From NCBI GenBank assembly GCA_039707655.1, contig CM077664.1:121866485-121930484 (forward strand): DNA of 64,000 bases, read 5' to 3'. Position numbers and translations under genes: made by a program. This DNA is from Elymus sibiricus (Eukaryota > Streptophyta > Magnoliopsida > Poales > Poaceae). Below, one piece after another: positions 34,354 to 45,876 of the stretch. The notes below the pieces were generated by a model. That model had not been told where the DNA came from. It was given only the letters and a program-made list of their open reading frames with translations, and made no database searches. Position 1 is the first letter of the stretch. Each line of letters opens with the position of its first letter.

Positions 34354-37224
34354 ATGGCTCCCAAGAAGAAGGGTTTCATGGCGGTTGGTCCATCTGCATC
34401 CGTCGTGCCTGATGCTGCGCGCACAGGCAACGGGGTAGACGCGGGTGGAGGAGGTGGAGGCTCCGAGCTTCCACGGCATTCCGGCGATCCGAGCCGGACG
34501 AGCAACAGGTCCAAGGATAGAGCTGCGCAACCTGCGGGTGGTGCAGCGACTTCCAAGGATGGAGCGGCGCCTTCCAGGACGAATACGCCGGTGCATGCAC
34601 CGCGACCTTCTCAGGACGCGCGTGACGTGCGGCCTCAAGACGTTGGTGGTTCTAGGCGTCCGCATGGGAAGACCCCTGCGCGTCACTCCCAGGGTTCGCA
34701 GGGCCAAGATCCGCGCCAGCGCGCTGGAGGAAGCCGCGCGCGGGTGCAGAGTCGTGATGGTGCTCCTTCTAACCCTGTTAGGAGTTTGAGCACCTCACGT
34801 TCTTCGCACCTGTCGCCGCCGCCTACGCCAGCAGAGGCGTTGGCGCGAGCTCAACTGCTCCTAGACTTCCCTCCCGCCCCGGAGAAGCTAGACGAGTGGC
34901 GAGCTGCTATCCAGAGCCTTATCGGCCTAGCCAACAACGACGTACCGCAGCAGGGTGAACCCTCGCGGCTGCAGTCGTCTAGGCTGGTGCGTGGCGATGG
35001 AGAGAAGACCGGAGCTGGAACGACTACGTTGCGTTCCCCTCCGCTGCATCAAGAGCGGTCGTTAACTCGACGGACCGGCGCCCGTGAGGATGGTTCCATG
35101 GCGTCGTCTGATCCGCGGGTTCGCCGCGATCAACGTCACGTTCTTCGGGAACGGAAGAAGGACGACGCTCGAACCACCATCGAGCGCCGAAGGGAAGCGC
35201 GTCGCCAGTCCGACAAGCGCGCTGGGACCGCTGCTGACGAGCCCGCGCCAGGGTACCCTGGCTGCCTACCTTACGAGGTGGGTTGCCCAGCGTTTACTCG
35301 TGAGCTGCGGCAAGTCCAGTGGCCTAGCTCCCGCTCCTTCAAGCCGGAAGTACCGGAGAAGTACGACGGCAAGACTCATCCGTCCGAGTTCTTGAGCATC
35401 TACACCATCGCGGTGCAGGCTGCCGGGGCTCGTGACGATAAGGTACTGGCGAACTACTTTCCGTTGGTGTTGAAGCCCAACGTGAGATCGTGGTTGATGC
35501 ACCTACCCGAGAACTCCATCTCTTCTTGGGCCGACCTGTGCCATCAGTTCGTTGGCGCCTTCACCGGCGGCCATCAAGCTCCTGGCCAGGAGAGTGATCT
35601 GCACATCATTCCCCAGAAGGAGGGCGAAACTTTGCGCAAGTATATCCAGAGGTTCAGCCGCATCCAGCACAACATTCCTGACGTTCATCCCGCCGCCATC
35701 ATCAGCGCCTTTCATCAGAATGTGCGCAATCGCAAGATGCGGGAGGAGCTGGCGATGAACAAAGTCAGGGATGTCGCCGAGCTCTATGCTTTGGCCGACA
35801 AGTGTGCTCGGGCAGAAGAAGGAAGGAGGCTTCCCGGCGAGAACGCTGGCGCTGGAGTCGACTCCGAGAGCGAAGACGCTCCTGCCCCGGCAAAGAAGGG
35901 AAAGCGGAAGAACAAGAAGCGCAAGTGCAAGGCCGTACTTGCCGTCGAAGGTTCTGGCAACCCCGGCACCGCCAAGAAGTCCAAGACCGACGACCCCGGC
36001 AAGGAGGTTGCCGGGTGTGCGGCGTGTCAGGCCTTGGCGGCTGCCGACAAGCCAGAAGGATCCGGCAAGCAGTACTGCAAGATCCACCGTACCAAGGGCC
36101 ATGATCTCCATGTCTGCCGGCAAGTGGAGGAGCTTGTCGAGAAGCAGCGGGCCGAGTACGAAAGGCGCGACAAGGAAAGAGCCCAAGATGGTACCGGAGG
36201 GTCTGGCAGGAAGCGCGGTCGAGGAGGTCGCCGTGGCAAGCCCAGGCAGCAGCAAGAGAAGCCTGCCCGGGGCCGTGCCAAAGAGCAAGGAGATGATGAT
36301 GATAATGCAGAGGGCGACGAGTCCAGCGAACACGAGTTCCAGAAGGCTACAGAGGCCATGTGCATCGACGGGGGCGCATCGTTGCATTCCTCTCACCGCC
36401 AGCTCAAGCAGTGGGCGCGCGAGATTAATGCGGCAGAGCCATCCCTCGATGCCCGGAAGCCACTGAAGTGGTCCCACACGCCTATCATTTTTGACGCCGA
36501 GGATCACCCTGATCGCACAACTGCGGTCGGGTGTTTGCCGTTGTTGGTTTCACCAACGATCCGCAACCTCCAGGTGACGAAAATGTTAGTTGACGGTGGG
36601 GCCGGTCTGAACTTGATCTCGCCAGACGTCATCAAGAGGCTGCAGATTCCTGACGAGGACCTTGAGGAGACAGGTTCATTCCAAGGGGTCAATCCGGGAA
36701 GGAACCAGCCGAAAGGCAAGATCACGCTGCCGGTGACATTCGGCAGCGAGCTGAACTTTAGGACGGAGAAGGTCGTTTTCGACGTCGCCAAGATTCCGTT
36801 ACCTTATAATGGAATCCTTGGCCGCCCAGCGCTGGCTAAGTTCATGGCGGCCTCGCACTATGCCTACAACGTCTTGAAGATGCCCGGTCCAATGAGCGTC
36901 ATCACTGTCCACTCCGACAAGAAAGACGCGCTCATTTGCACCGACAAGCTCTACCGGGAAGCAGTTGCAGCGTCCGCCGCCAAGGCGCATGCTCCTGCCG
37001 CTCAAGATCCCGGCAAGAAGAAGAAGCCCGGCAAGACCTCTGGTACAAACTCCGGCAAGCGCGCCTCTCCGGAGTGCTGCGCTGCCGTCGAGGGTGCCCC
37101 AGAGAGCTCTGCCAGCCAGACCAAGAAATCCAAGGCTGCTCCACCTGAGACCAAGAAAGTGCCCGCCAAGGAGGACGGGACGGGAGGAACTTTCACCATA
37201 AGTTCCACCCTTGATGACAAATAG
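34354..37224 (+). pseudogene. gag: Gag-protease part of the Tat polyprotein (ends in in-frame TAG)
   Basis: 956 codons from the first ATG after the PBS. The N-terminal ~320 residues are low-complexity and basic. The capsid domain (about 328-495) starts SFKPEVPEKYDGKTHPSEFL and includes YFPLVLKPNVRSWLMHLP and GETLRKYIQRFSRI (Retrotrans_gag). A Tat-style zinc motif YCKIHRTKGHDLHVC lies near 573-588. The protease active site KMLVDGGAGLNLIS is near 742-755, with NGILGRPALAKFMA after it. The protein would form and mature the virus-like particle. The TAG at 37222-37224 is in frame with the reverse transcriptase that follows and probably replaced CAG. A programmed readthrough stop is possible but less likely. 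Confidence 0.9.
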
Positions 37225-38466
37225 GAAAGCGCGCTCGTTGCCTTCCTGCGGGCGAATGTCGATGTGTTTGCATGGCAACCATTTGACATCCCCGGTGTTC
37301 CCAGGGAGGTAATTGAGCACCACCTAGCTGTCTGTCCTCACGCGCGGCCCGTCAAAAAGAAGGTGCGGAAGCAAGCTTTGGAGCGGCAAGAATTTATTGC
37401 AGAAGAGATTAAGAAGCTTGAGGCGGCAGGCCTGGTTAGAGGAGTCCTCCATCCTACATGGTTGGCCAATCCAGTCGTTGTGCGCAAGGCGAACGGTAAA
37501 TGGAGGCTATGTATCGACTTTACAGATATCAATAAAGCCTATCCAAAAGATCCCTTCCCCTTGCCGCGCATCGACCAGATCGTGGATTCCACTGCCGGCT
37601 GCGATCTGCTGTCATTTCTTGATGCATACTCAGGCTATCACCAGATCTTCATGGCGAAAGAAGACGAAGAGAAGACCGCATTTATCACCCCGTGTGGCAC
37701 ATACTGCTTCTTGCGTATGCCTTTCGGGTTGAAAAGTGCTGGGTCGACCTTCGCAAGAGCTATCCAGATTGGTTTCGGGGCCCAGCTCCATAGAAATATG
37801 GAAGCTTACATGGATGACATAGTGGTCAAAACCAAGGACAAGGCAACGCTCATTCAAGATCTGGAGGAGACATTCGCAAATCTGCGCAGGATCAATTTGA
37901 AGCTCAATCCAGAGAAGTGCGTGTTTGGCGTCCCATCCGGCAAGCTTCTCGGGTTCTTTGTATCTCAGCGTGGAATTGAAGCCAATCCCGACAAGATCAA
38001 AGCAATTGAGCAGATCGAAGCGCCAAGACGAGTCAAGGATGTGCGCCGCCTCGCCGGCTGCGTCGCTGCTTTGAGTAGGTTCATCTCAAAGTCTGCTGAG
38101 CGCGCCCTGCCATTTTTCAAAATTTTGAAGAAGGCAGGTCCAATGAAATGGACTCCGGAAGCGGAGGCAGCGCTACAGGATTTGAAGAAGTACCTCTCCT
38201 CTCCGCCAGTACTAGTCGCGCCTAGGACACAAGAGCCGTTGCTGCTATATCTGGCGGCAACGAATCAAGTGGTTAGTGCTGCGCTGGTGGCAGAGAGAGA
38301 AGCAGAGGAGGATGCAGCGGCAACGGCAGGCCCGCCAAGCGACTTGCCGGGGCCAGCCCCGGCAGAGTCTGGTGCCGACAAGGAAAAATCCGCGCAGTCA
38401 AGTCAAGCAGTGCAGAAGAAGAAGATGGTGCAGCGCCCAGTCTATTTCGTGAGCTCCCTGTTGTAG
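37225..38466 (+). pseudogene. pol: Reverse transcriptase and first RNase H of the Tat polyprotein
   Basis: Same frame as gag, starting right after the TAG with ESALVAFLRANVDVFAW. Reverse transcriptase motifs in order are KKVRKQALERQEFIAEEI, RLCIDFTDINKAYPKDPFPL, FLDAYSGYHQI, FLRMPFGLKSAGSTF and the catalytic YMDDIVV (near 37807-37827). The thumb LLGFFVSQRGIEANPDKI follows, then the connection/RNase H start LLLYLAATNQVVSAAL. It stops at TAG 38464-38466 after VYFVSSLL. Tat proteins typically read on with a Gln there, so CAG to TAG is the likely lesion. It would copy element RNA to cDNA inside the particle. Confidence 0.92.
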
Positions 38467-40755
38467 GGGGCTAGGTCGAGATATTCTGGTGTGCAGAAGT
38501 TGCTCTTCAGCCTTCTCATGGCCTCGAGGAAGCTGCGCCATTACTTCCAAGCACATGAGATCACCGTCGTCACTCGCTTTCCGCTGCAACGGATTCTCCG
38601 GAACCCAGAAGCAACCGGCAGGATTGTGGAGTGGGCGTTGGAGCTATCATGCTTTAGTCTCAAGTTTGAAAGTTCTTCAACTATCCAGAGCAGAGCCTTG
38701 GCAGAGTTCATTGCAGAATGGACCCCAACGCCAGACGACGAAGTTCAAGAATCAGCGGTTCCCGACAAGGAAACAGATCGCGAATGGATCATGTACTTTG
38801 ATGGAGCCTTTTCGCTGCAAGGCGCCGGTGCCGGCGTGCTGCTTGTCGCACCCACCGGAGAGCACCTCAAGTACGTCATCCAGATGCATTTTCCCCGGGA
38901 GAGATCGACCAACAACACGGCAGAGTATGAAGGACTGCTTGCCGGTCTCAGGATCGCGACAGACCTTGGGATCAAGAAGCTCATCGTCAGAGGTGACTCC
39001 CAGCTCGTCGTGAGGCAGGTCAACAAAGATTATCAGAGCCCGTTGATGGAAGCGTACGTCGATGAAGTGAGGAAGCTGGAGGAGCGCTTTGACGGTCTTC
39101 AGACAGAGCATGTTCCTCGATCAGAGAACAGCATTGCCGACGACCTGTCGAAGCGTGCCGCGCTCAAGCTACCTGTGGAACCAGGGACTTTTGTGCTCCG
39201 CTTGACTCAACCATCCGTGTCGCCATCGACAAGGCCTGATAAGAGAAGAAAGTTAAGTACCGGCGAGTACTTCCCGACAGGGCTTCCCGAAGCCCCCGGC
39301 AAGAATCTTGCCGGGAACGATGCGGTTGCCGGTGAGCAGCGGCTTCGCGCAGAACCTCAGGTTCTTGCCGCTGAAGCAAGCGCCCCTGCTACCGAAGAAA
39401 TGCCGGTTGTCGGTGACCAGCTGCTCCGCCAAGAACCTCAGGTTCTTGCCGTAGAAGCAAATGCTCCCGCAGCTGAAGAGTCGCCTTTAGTCCTTGTCGT
39501 CGAGCCACAGGCTCCGGCATGGGCACAGCAAATAGTCCATTTCCTTCAGACAGGAGAACTCCCCGAAGAGCAGGAAGAAGCTGAGAAAGTAGCCCGTCAG
39601 TCGAGTATGTACCAGTTCGTCGACGACGTCCTGTACAGAAAGAGACCCAACGGTGTGAAATTGAAGTGCATTCCACGGGAGGATGGACTAGAGCTGTTGG
39701 CAGAGATTCATGGGGGCATATGTGGATCCCACATAGGCTCAAGAGCCCTTGTCGGCAAGGCATTCCGGCAAGGATTCTTCTGGCCTACTGCTCTCCAGGA
39801 TGCAACTGCACTAGTAACCAAGTGTGAAGCATGCCAGTTTCATTCGAAGCAACTTCATCAGCCAGCTCAAGCTCTCCAGACGATCCCTCTCTCCTGGCCC
39901 TTCTCGGTCTGGGGGCTCGACATACTGGGTCCCTTCCCCCGCGTTGCCGGGGGCTTCGAGTACTTGTACGTTGCTATCGACAAGTTCACGAAGTGGCCAG
40001 AAGTGGAGGCAGTGAGGAGGGTGACAGCACAGTCAGCAGTCAAGTTCTTCAAGGGGATTGTGTGCCGTTTTGGTGTGCCGAACAAGATCATCACCGACAA
40101 CGGTACGCAGTTCACTAGTCGCACCTTCATGCAGTACGTCCAAGACCTTGGCGGCAAGATTTGTTTTGCCTCTGTTGCTCACCCAAGAAGCAATGGCCAA
40201 GCGGAAAGGGCGAACGCTGAAGTGCTGCGTGGTCTCCGGACCAGAACTTTCGACAAGCTGCACAAGCATGGAAGACGCTGGATTGATGAGCTGCCGGCAG
40301 TTCTTTGGTCGATCAGGACGACGCCAAATCGAGCCACCGGCCAGACACCCTTCGCTCTGGTTTACGGAGCGGAAGCAGTTCTCCCCACGGAACTCATATA
40401 CGGGTCACCTCGAGTGCTCACTTATGATGAGCTTGAGCAAGAGCAGCTGCGGCAAGATGACGCGCTGCTCCTTGAGGAGAACCGTCTTCGGGCTGCTGTG
40501 CGAGCCGCTTGCTACCAGCAAGCTTTGCGCCGCTACCATAGCCGCAAGGTTCACGCCCGAAGTCTTGAGGAAGGCGACCTTGTTCTTCGGCGCGTTCAGT
40601 CGGCCAAGAATTCAAACAAGTTGACGCCGAAGTGGGAAGGCCCTTACCGGGTAGTGCGAGTCACCAGGCCTGGCGCTGTCCGCCTGGAGACCGAAGGGGG
40701 CTTGCCAGTGAGCAATTCCTGGAATATCGAGCACCTTCGCAAGTTCTACCTGTAA
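38467..40755 (+). pseudogene. pol: RNase H (dual) and integrase of the Tat polyprotein
   Basis: The frame continues after the TAG as GARSRYSGVQKLLFSLL; the first ATG is 38491 (754 codons from there). The rest of the ancestral RNase H ends near VTRFPLQRIL. The extra, archaeal-like RNase H that marks the Tat clade follows at about residues 99-225, with WIMYFDGAFS, TNNTAEYEGLLAGL, VRGDSQLVVRQV and ENSIADDLSKRA. Integrase has an HHCC finger (HGGICGSH ... KCEAC) and a core with D477, D536 and E572, an exact D-D35-E spacing (GLDILGPF, IITDNGTQF, NGQAERAN). The stop is TAA at 40753-40755. Apart from the two upstream TAGs this part looks intact. Confidence 0.92.
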
Positions 40756-41652
40756 GGCGCAGTTGTTCGGGTTTCTTGCTGTGATAGCGATACGGCCAGC
40801 AGGCTGTTGACGACCCGAATCCAGCGCTCGCGGCAGCGTAACGCTCCGGCAAGATCCCGGCAACGCCATTCTGTACAAGTGTTGCCGCTGGCATGTAATC
40901 CTTTGTACAGAGCAGACACATCCCTGTGCATATTTTATAAGATCTGTGTGCTTTACATTTCTTGTTGATTTCATGTCATTCTATATGCATGTATTATCTT
41001 AGATGTGTATTGCACTCGATCCCGGTAAGAGCTAACGAACCGTCAAGGTTCCATACTTTTATTTTCTCTTCTTTCTTTTTCTCAAGAGACAGAAGATTCC
41101 CTCGCGCGCAAGTTTGCCGGGGGGGGGGGGGGAAGGAGAATAGTGGTATGGATACCAGACGACGTTCAAGGTTGGCGCCTTGCCGGAAGAAGAAGAATAG
41201 CGACGAAAAGCAGAGCTAAGTTGCTGAACCCCTTAAGCAGATTTTGATTTCTGTAAGGCTGTATTCCCTTGAACGATTTCGGCTTTGTATGGAAAACCTG
41301 CACGCAATGGAATCTTGTCGTAATCGGCTGCGCCCTTATTCTGTTTCGAGTCCGCTCAACAGTCTAGGTGGCCGCGCTGAAAGCGTCAAGATTTCTTGCC
41401 GTGAGCAGCACTACCCGCAAGCTGCTGATGACCCGAATCCAGCGCTCGCGACGGGGTTATGCTCCGGCAAGTTCCCAGCAAAGTGTAGGGTATATGCTAT
41501 ACAGAAAGAAATTGAACAAAGGGGATAGCATGCCATAATTCAAAGAGTGCAAGTTATATTACATCTAGTGCTTGCCGCGTTTCTGACATAAGACGAATTG
41601 TCTTTTACATATGACGCCGGCGGCGAGATGGAGAAGAGATAGGAGGCTACAG
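40756..41652 (+). other. Non-coding spacer between integrase stop and antisense gene
   Basis: About 0.9 kb with no credible ORF. It holds a G14 homopolymer at 41119-41132. Two similar stretches (about 40780-40870 and 41395-41480) share CCCGAATCCAGCGCTCG and CTCCGGCAAG, a diverged short duplication. Confidence 0.6.
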
Positions 41653-43385
41653 CTAATCCCGGCGATCGCCCTCGACCCTCTTCACCTGGCTCACCCGATC
41701 GACGATGGGCGCGACAAGCTCTTCGAGAGCCTTGACGTCTGCGTCCTTCGGCAAGCTCTTCGAGGCTTTGGAGAGGTCGATGCCAGGGTTCCTGTACGCC
41801 ACCTTCATCAACACCTTGCGGAGGACGAGCTGGCAGAGTCTCCGGGATTCGTCGGCCAGCTTGCTTGTCTGGTTCGCCTGGAGTAGCTTGAGGGCGTCGA
41901 CGAGCTTGTCGAAGAACATGGTTAGCCTGGCGCTTGAGGATACGTTGTCGTCGACAGGGTATCCGAAGCCCGACAAGTCCATGGCCTCCAGCTCCGCACC
42001 AAGCTTCTCGGCGACATCCGCCAGCCTGGCAGTCCAGAGCTTCACGCTAGAAGTGTACTCGTTGTGGGTGACGGCGGCGTTCTGGAGCAGCTCCTGTTCG
42101 TCGTGGAGGTCTTTGATAAGAGTCCTCTCGCGAACTCGGGCGGCCTCAAGAGACTCCTCCAGCGTGGATAGCTTCAGCTTCAGATCTTCAATGGAGTCCT
42201 TGGCGGAGGAAAGCTGCTGGACCTTCTCGGATGCGGCAGCCTGCGTCTCCATCAGGCTGTGGAGAGCCTTGTCTCTCTCGGCCTCGAGTGCTGAGACCTT
42301 CCTGCCGTGGTCCTCGAGAGCGGCCTCCAGCTGCTTCGTCTTCTCCTCCAGCAAGTTCTTGGCGGTCTCCGCAGCTCCAGCAGCGTCGAGGGCCTCTTTG
42401 AGCTTGCCGGCGTGGTCTTCAGTTAGAGCTCTGAGCGTCTTCAAGTGTTTCTGCTCAAGCTCCTGGACCCGCCGTGCGACAAGACTTTCGAGCTCTTCAT
42501 CCTTGTTGCGAAGCTTGGCGGCAAGCGCCGCCTCGCGCGCGGCAAGGTCCTCTTCTTGGGCGTCAAGGCTGATGCGGCGCTGCGTCAAGAGGGCTTCTGC
42601 CGCGGCGGCCTGCTGGGCGGCCTCCTCCTGCGCTTTCTCGATGTCTGATTGCTTCAGCAGGAGGATGTTCCGCTCTTCCGCCAGCTGCTCCCAATAAACA
42701 TTCAGCTCTTGGAGGGCCTCGCCGTACCAAGCCTGTGTCTCCGTGACGCGTTGTTGGAAGTCTCCTTCCGCTGCCTCGACGAGCGCTGCCCGGGAGTCCA
42801 GTTTCTCCTTCCGGGCACGGTAGAGCGTTTGGAGCTTCTGATAGTTGGCATTCATGGCTTGGAGTAGCTGCTCCTCCTTGAGCTCGCTGGCGGCGGCGAC
42901 GATGATTTCCCCGTCAAGATGTTCTCCTTCAACCAGCTCTTCGATGTTTGCCGACCCCGGCATGCTGACAACGTTTTTGCCGGCCCTGATGTATTGGCTT
43001 GAGGAAGGGGCCTGGGACGACGAGGGATGGTCTTCGGCAGTCGAGGGCCCCGCGGCAGTAGAAGCGCCTGGCGCTCCTGCGGCGGAAGCGCCGTCAGTAT
43101 TGCCGCGGGTCTCCTCACCGGTTCCCTCAGCGGCCATCTTGGCGGCCTCCTCTTGCGCGGCCTTGGCGGCCTCAGCGGCAGCGGCCTTGGCGGCCTCGGC
43201 GGCAGCGGCCTTGGCGGCCTCGGCGGCAGCGGCCTTGGCGGCCTCAACGGCAGCAGCCTCGGCGGCAGCAGCTTTGGCGGCCTCGGCGGCGGCATGCTTG
43301 GCGGCCTCTTCGGCAGCAACCTTGTCGGCTTCAGTGGTGGCATCCTTGGCAGTCTCTTCAATGACAGCGTCAGTGTCCATGAGCT

Positions 43386-43504
43386 CTGTCAGAAGAAGAT
43401 TGAAAGCCAAGGAGTTGATTAAGATGAAGCTGGGAAGGAAGTTCAAGAAGACAAAAAGAAGAAAAACCAAAGCGACAAGAGTTCTTTGGGGCAAGTAACC
43501 TTAC
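43386..43504 (-). other. Intron 2 of the antisense gene (119 bp)
   Basis: Minus strand: exon ...GATGCAG, donor GTAAGG, acceptor CTTCTTCTGACAG, next exon AGCTCATGGAC. Exon 2 ends one base into a codon and exon 3 supplies two (GAG), so the frame is kept exactly. The intron is T-rich. Unspliced reading gives LWFFFFLSS and a stop, which fits no protein. Confidence 0.75.
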
Positions 43505-43908
43505 CTGCATCAAGGAAGGGGTTGCCGGAGCCTGCGCTTGCCGGCCCCTCCCCTTCGTCGCGGTAGGGCTTGCCCGAAGACTCGCCCCTGGGCGGTGTGG
43601 TCGACGGAGGTGGCATGGCAGAGGCAGCTCCCGCGGTTGCTTCTCGCTGTTGCTCCGCTCCTGCACACTCGGAGATGTCAGCAGAGAAGATGCACACCCC
43701 GGCACGCGCCAGTGGGTAGTGAGTAGAAGACTCACGCTGGGGGCTGCGCCGGGGGCTGCGTCGAGGGCTGCATCGAGGGTTGCGTTCTGGGCTTGACTCC
43801 GAGCTGACGAGAACCGTTTCCGGCGCGCCCGAGGTGCTTGCCGGCGGCTCGACGCTTGTTGAGGTCTTGGCTCTCTTCGCCATCCTCTGCGCCAGAATCT
43901 CCGTATCC

Positions 43909-43985
43909 CTGAGGAGGCAAAAGCAGAGCAAGTTAATCAAGCAAAACTAGAAGGATAAGAATCAAAGCTGTGGCGGGACTCTTAC
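43909..43985 (-). other. Intron 1 of the antisense gene (77 bp)
   Basis: Minus strand: exon ...GAAGAAGA, donor GTAAGAGT, acceptor TTTTGCCTCCTCAG, next exon GGATACGGAG. Joining gives ISSEEEEE then DTEILAQRMAKRAKT in the frame of exon 2. The pyrimidine tract and size suit a small plant intron. Confidence 0.75.
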
Positions 43986-45653
43986 TCTTCTTCTTCTTCC
44001 TCGGAGCTGATGGCGGAGAGGTCGAAGCCGACCCCCGCCGCCGTTCCTGACGGAGGAGGTGGAGGAGTAGTCCTGGGCCGCTTGGCAGCGGCAGGTTGCG
44101 GTGCGGCCTCGCCGGCCGCCCCTTTGCCGGAAGCCTCGCTGCTTGAGGAAGGTTGGCGGGCTGGAGCACCAGCGGTGTTCTTCCGGAGGACGTGCCTCTT
44201 CCTGTGTTGAAGAGCTGGGGGCTCTTCCTCCTCCTCTTCTTCCTCTTCGGCGGCGCCTCCGGCAGAAGAGCTCCCGGCAGCGGCTCCGCTCGCTCCCCGG
44301 CAGCCTGATCTCGCCCGGCAAGATCTTCCCGCAGCAAGTCCGCGCCTTCGCTGGACTCAGTGCTGCCGGCTTCTTCGGCAAGGTTCGCCTCTTCCGCCAT
44401 GCTGGCGATGTAGGCTAGCTCCTCCTCCGTGGTAGCGCGGACAAGGTTCTCCTTGTGGATGGCCTTCTCCGTCAAGTTGTCGAAGAACGCCAGCGCCTGC
44501 TCCGCGGACGGCTCGATCCACCTCTCGTCGATGCTATGGGCATTGAGCACCGGCATCATGGCGATGATGGAGGTCAGCGACGAGTTGTTGCATAGTGGGA
44601 CGACGCCTGCCGGCAAGTCTCCCACTGCTCCAGATTTGAACAGCTGTTGGCAGAGGGCTGCGTGCCCTATGGCTGTCAGATCATTATCCAGCCCAGGCCG
44701 CACCCTCATGACGTCGGCAGCGTTCATGTACTCCCAGGCAGGGCGCCCCTTGTTCTGCAATGGGGCGATGCGCCGGCGGAGGAAATCTGAAGCAATCATC
44801 TCCACCTTCAGCCCGGCAGCCCTGAGGCGATGTAACCTGGTGATGGCGATGGTGAGCTTGCTGTCGTCAGGGTCCGCGGCGCTCCAATCCTTGCCGCGGA
44901 CCACCTTCTGCTTCCGCACCTCGCAGAACGGTTTGGGCTCCTTTTCCCAGACCCAGCACCACTTGCCGCGCCACTCATCCCATCTATCGCGGTAGAGCCC
45001 CTCTGGGTACGTCTTCTTGGTTGCCGTCCTCGGAATCCAAGTGATGCTACCGGAGAGGGCGTCGCCCTTTTGGATGCGGGGGTAGAAATAGTGCCGGAAA
45101 AGTGCAGTGCTCGGGATGACCCCAACAAAATTCTCGCAAAGGTGCGCGAAGACGGACATGCAAGTCACGGCATTCGGCGTGAAATCTAGCAGCTGGAAGC
45201 CCTAGGTGAGCATGATATCTACGAAGAAATCCGAGTACGGAGGACAGAGGCCGCACCAAAAGTAATCGGCAAAGAAGGGGTAATCTCCTGGCTCTGCCCT
45301 ACGAGAAGCTACACTCACTTTGGTGGCTGGATACGCCGTGGTCTCAGTCGCCCATGCGAACTGGTACCTCGTCTTCAAGGTCTCCGCATCAAGCGTCGAG
45401 GGGAAGACAGCGCGCTCCTTCCGCATCTTCGCCAACTTGCTCTCCGCGGCGGCCGCTTCCGCCGCCTTGCCCTTGCTCGGCTTGGGCGGCATGGTGGCTA
45501 TGGAGGTGGGCGCTGAAGACGTCGAGAGCACGGTGGAGGAGGGTGGAGGGAGAAAAGCTCTGCTTTGGGCGCAAGGAAGAAGACGATGGCGGCAGTTCTG
45601 AGATTGAGATTGGAAAGGCGGAGGGGGTAAATGAGCAGTGCCCTCTGCGATTC

Positions 45654-45663
45654 CCTTTTTATG
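45654..45663 (-). promoter_or_regulatory. Candidate TATA box of the antisense gene
   Basis: The minus strand reads CCCCATAAAAAGGGAATCG about 165 bp upstream of the antisense ATG (45492) and about 215 bp from the 3' LTR. It gives the antisense gene a possible promoter outside the LTR. Confidence 0.4.
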
Positions 45664-45876
45664 GGGAAGGCGCGAGGCAGGCTCTTTACCGCCCGCTTTT
45701 GAAGCGGAGTTTCCGCCCACGTCTTCCACGTCGCGCGATTAATGCGCGTAGTGGAGGGGCGTGGTAAAAGAGATAATGATTGCGAGCAGTTATTCCCTGC
45801 CACGCGTGCCCGTGCACTGTTTTGGGCCTAGCCCAACAGGCCTGGCACCCGTGTATGGCCTAGGCCCGGGGGCTCC

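Larger units (their letters stand above)
41653..45492 (-). pseudogene. Spliced antisense gene of the Tat element (gypsy-type 'Transposase_28'-like protein plus coiled coil)
   Basis: The inferred gene has exon 1 at 45492-43986, exon 2 at 43908-43505 and exon 3 at 43385-41653, about 1215 codons. Exon 1 starts MPPKPSKGKAAEAAAAESKL. It carries the segment DYPFFADYFWCGLCPPYSDF, then CMSVFAHLCENFVGV and ALFRHYFYPRIQKGD, which I associate with the Pfam gypsy-type family PF04195. Exon 3 has an Ala-rich repeat tract (AEAAKAAA units) and about 350 residues of heptad-rich coiled coil. Lesions: TAG at 45202-45204, and a shift near 44,290 (1 nt lost or 2 gained), since the 3'-terminal exon 1 frame that fits the splice is not the one open upstream. 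Antisense ORFs are known in grass Tat elements; their role is unknown. Confidence 0.78.

Noticed and set aside
35503..36507. 334-codon minus-strand ORF opposite the Tat gag
   Set aside because: It is a mirror of a GC-rich, well-supported gag frame. Its translation is Leu/Ala/Gly-rich without a domain, and it has no splice or promoter support.
41705..42697. 330-codon plus-strand ORF opposite the antisense gene
   Set aside because: Ser/Ala-rich shadow of the coiled-coil exon. The minus-strand frame has heptads, phase-matched introns and family-like segments; this one has none.
42852..43498. Overlapping Ala/Pro/Gly-rich ORFs on both strands
   Set aside because: All are alternative readings of the GCGGCCTTGGCGGCCTC repeat tract within exon 3 of the antisense gene.
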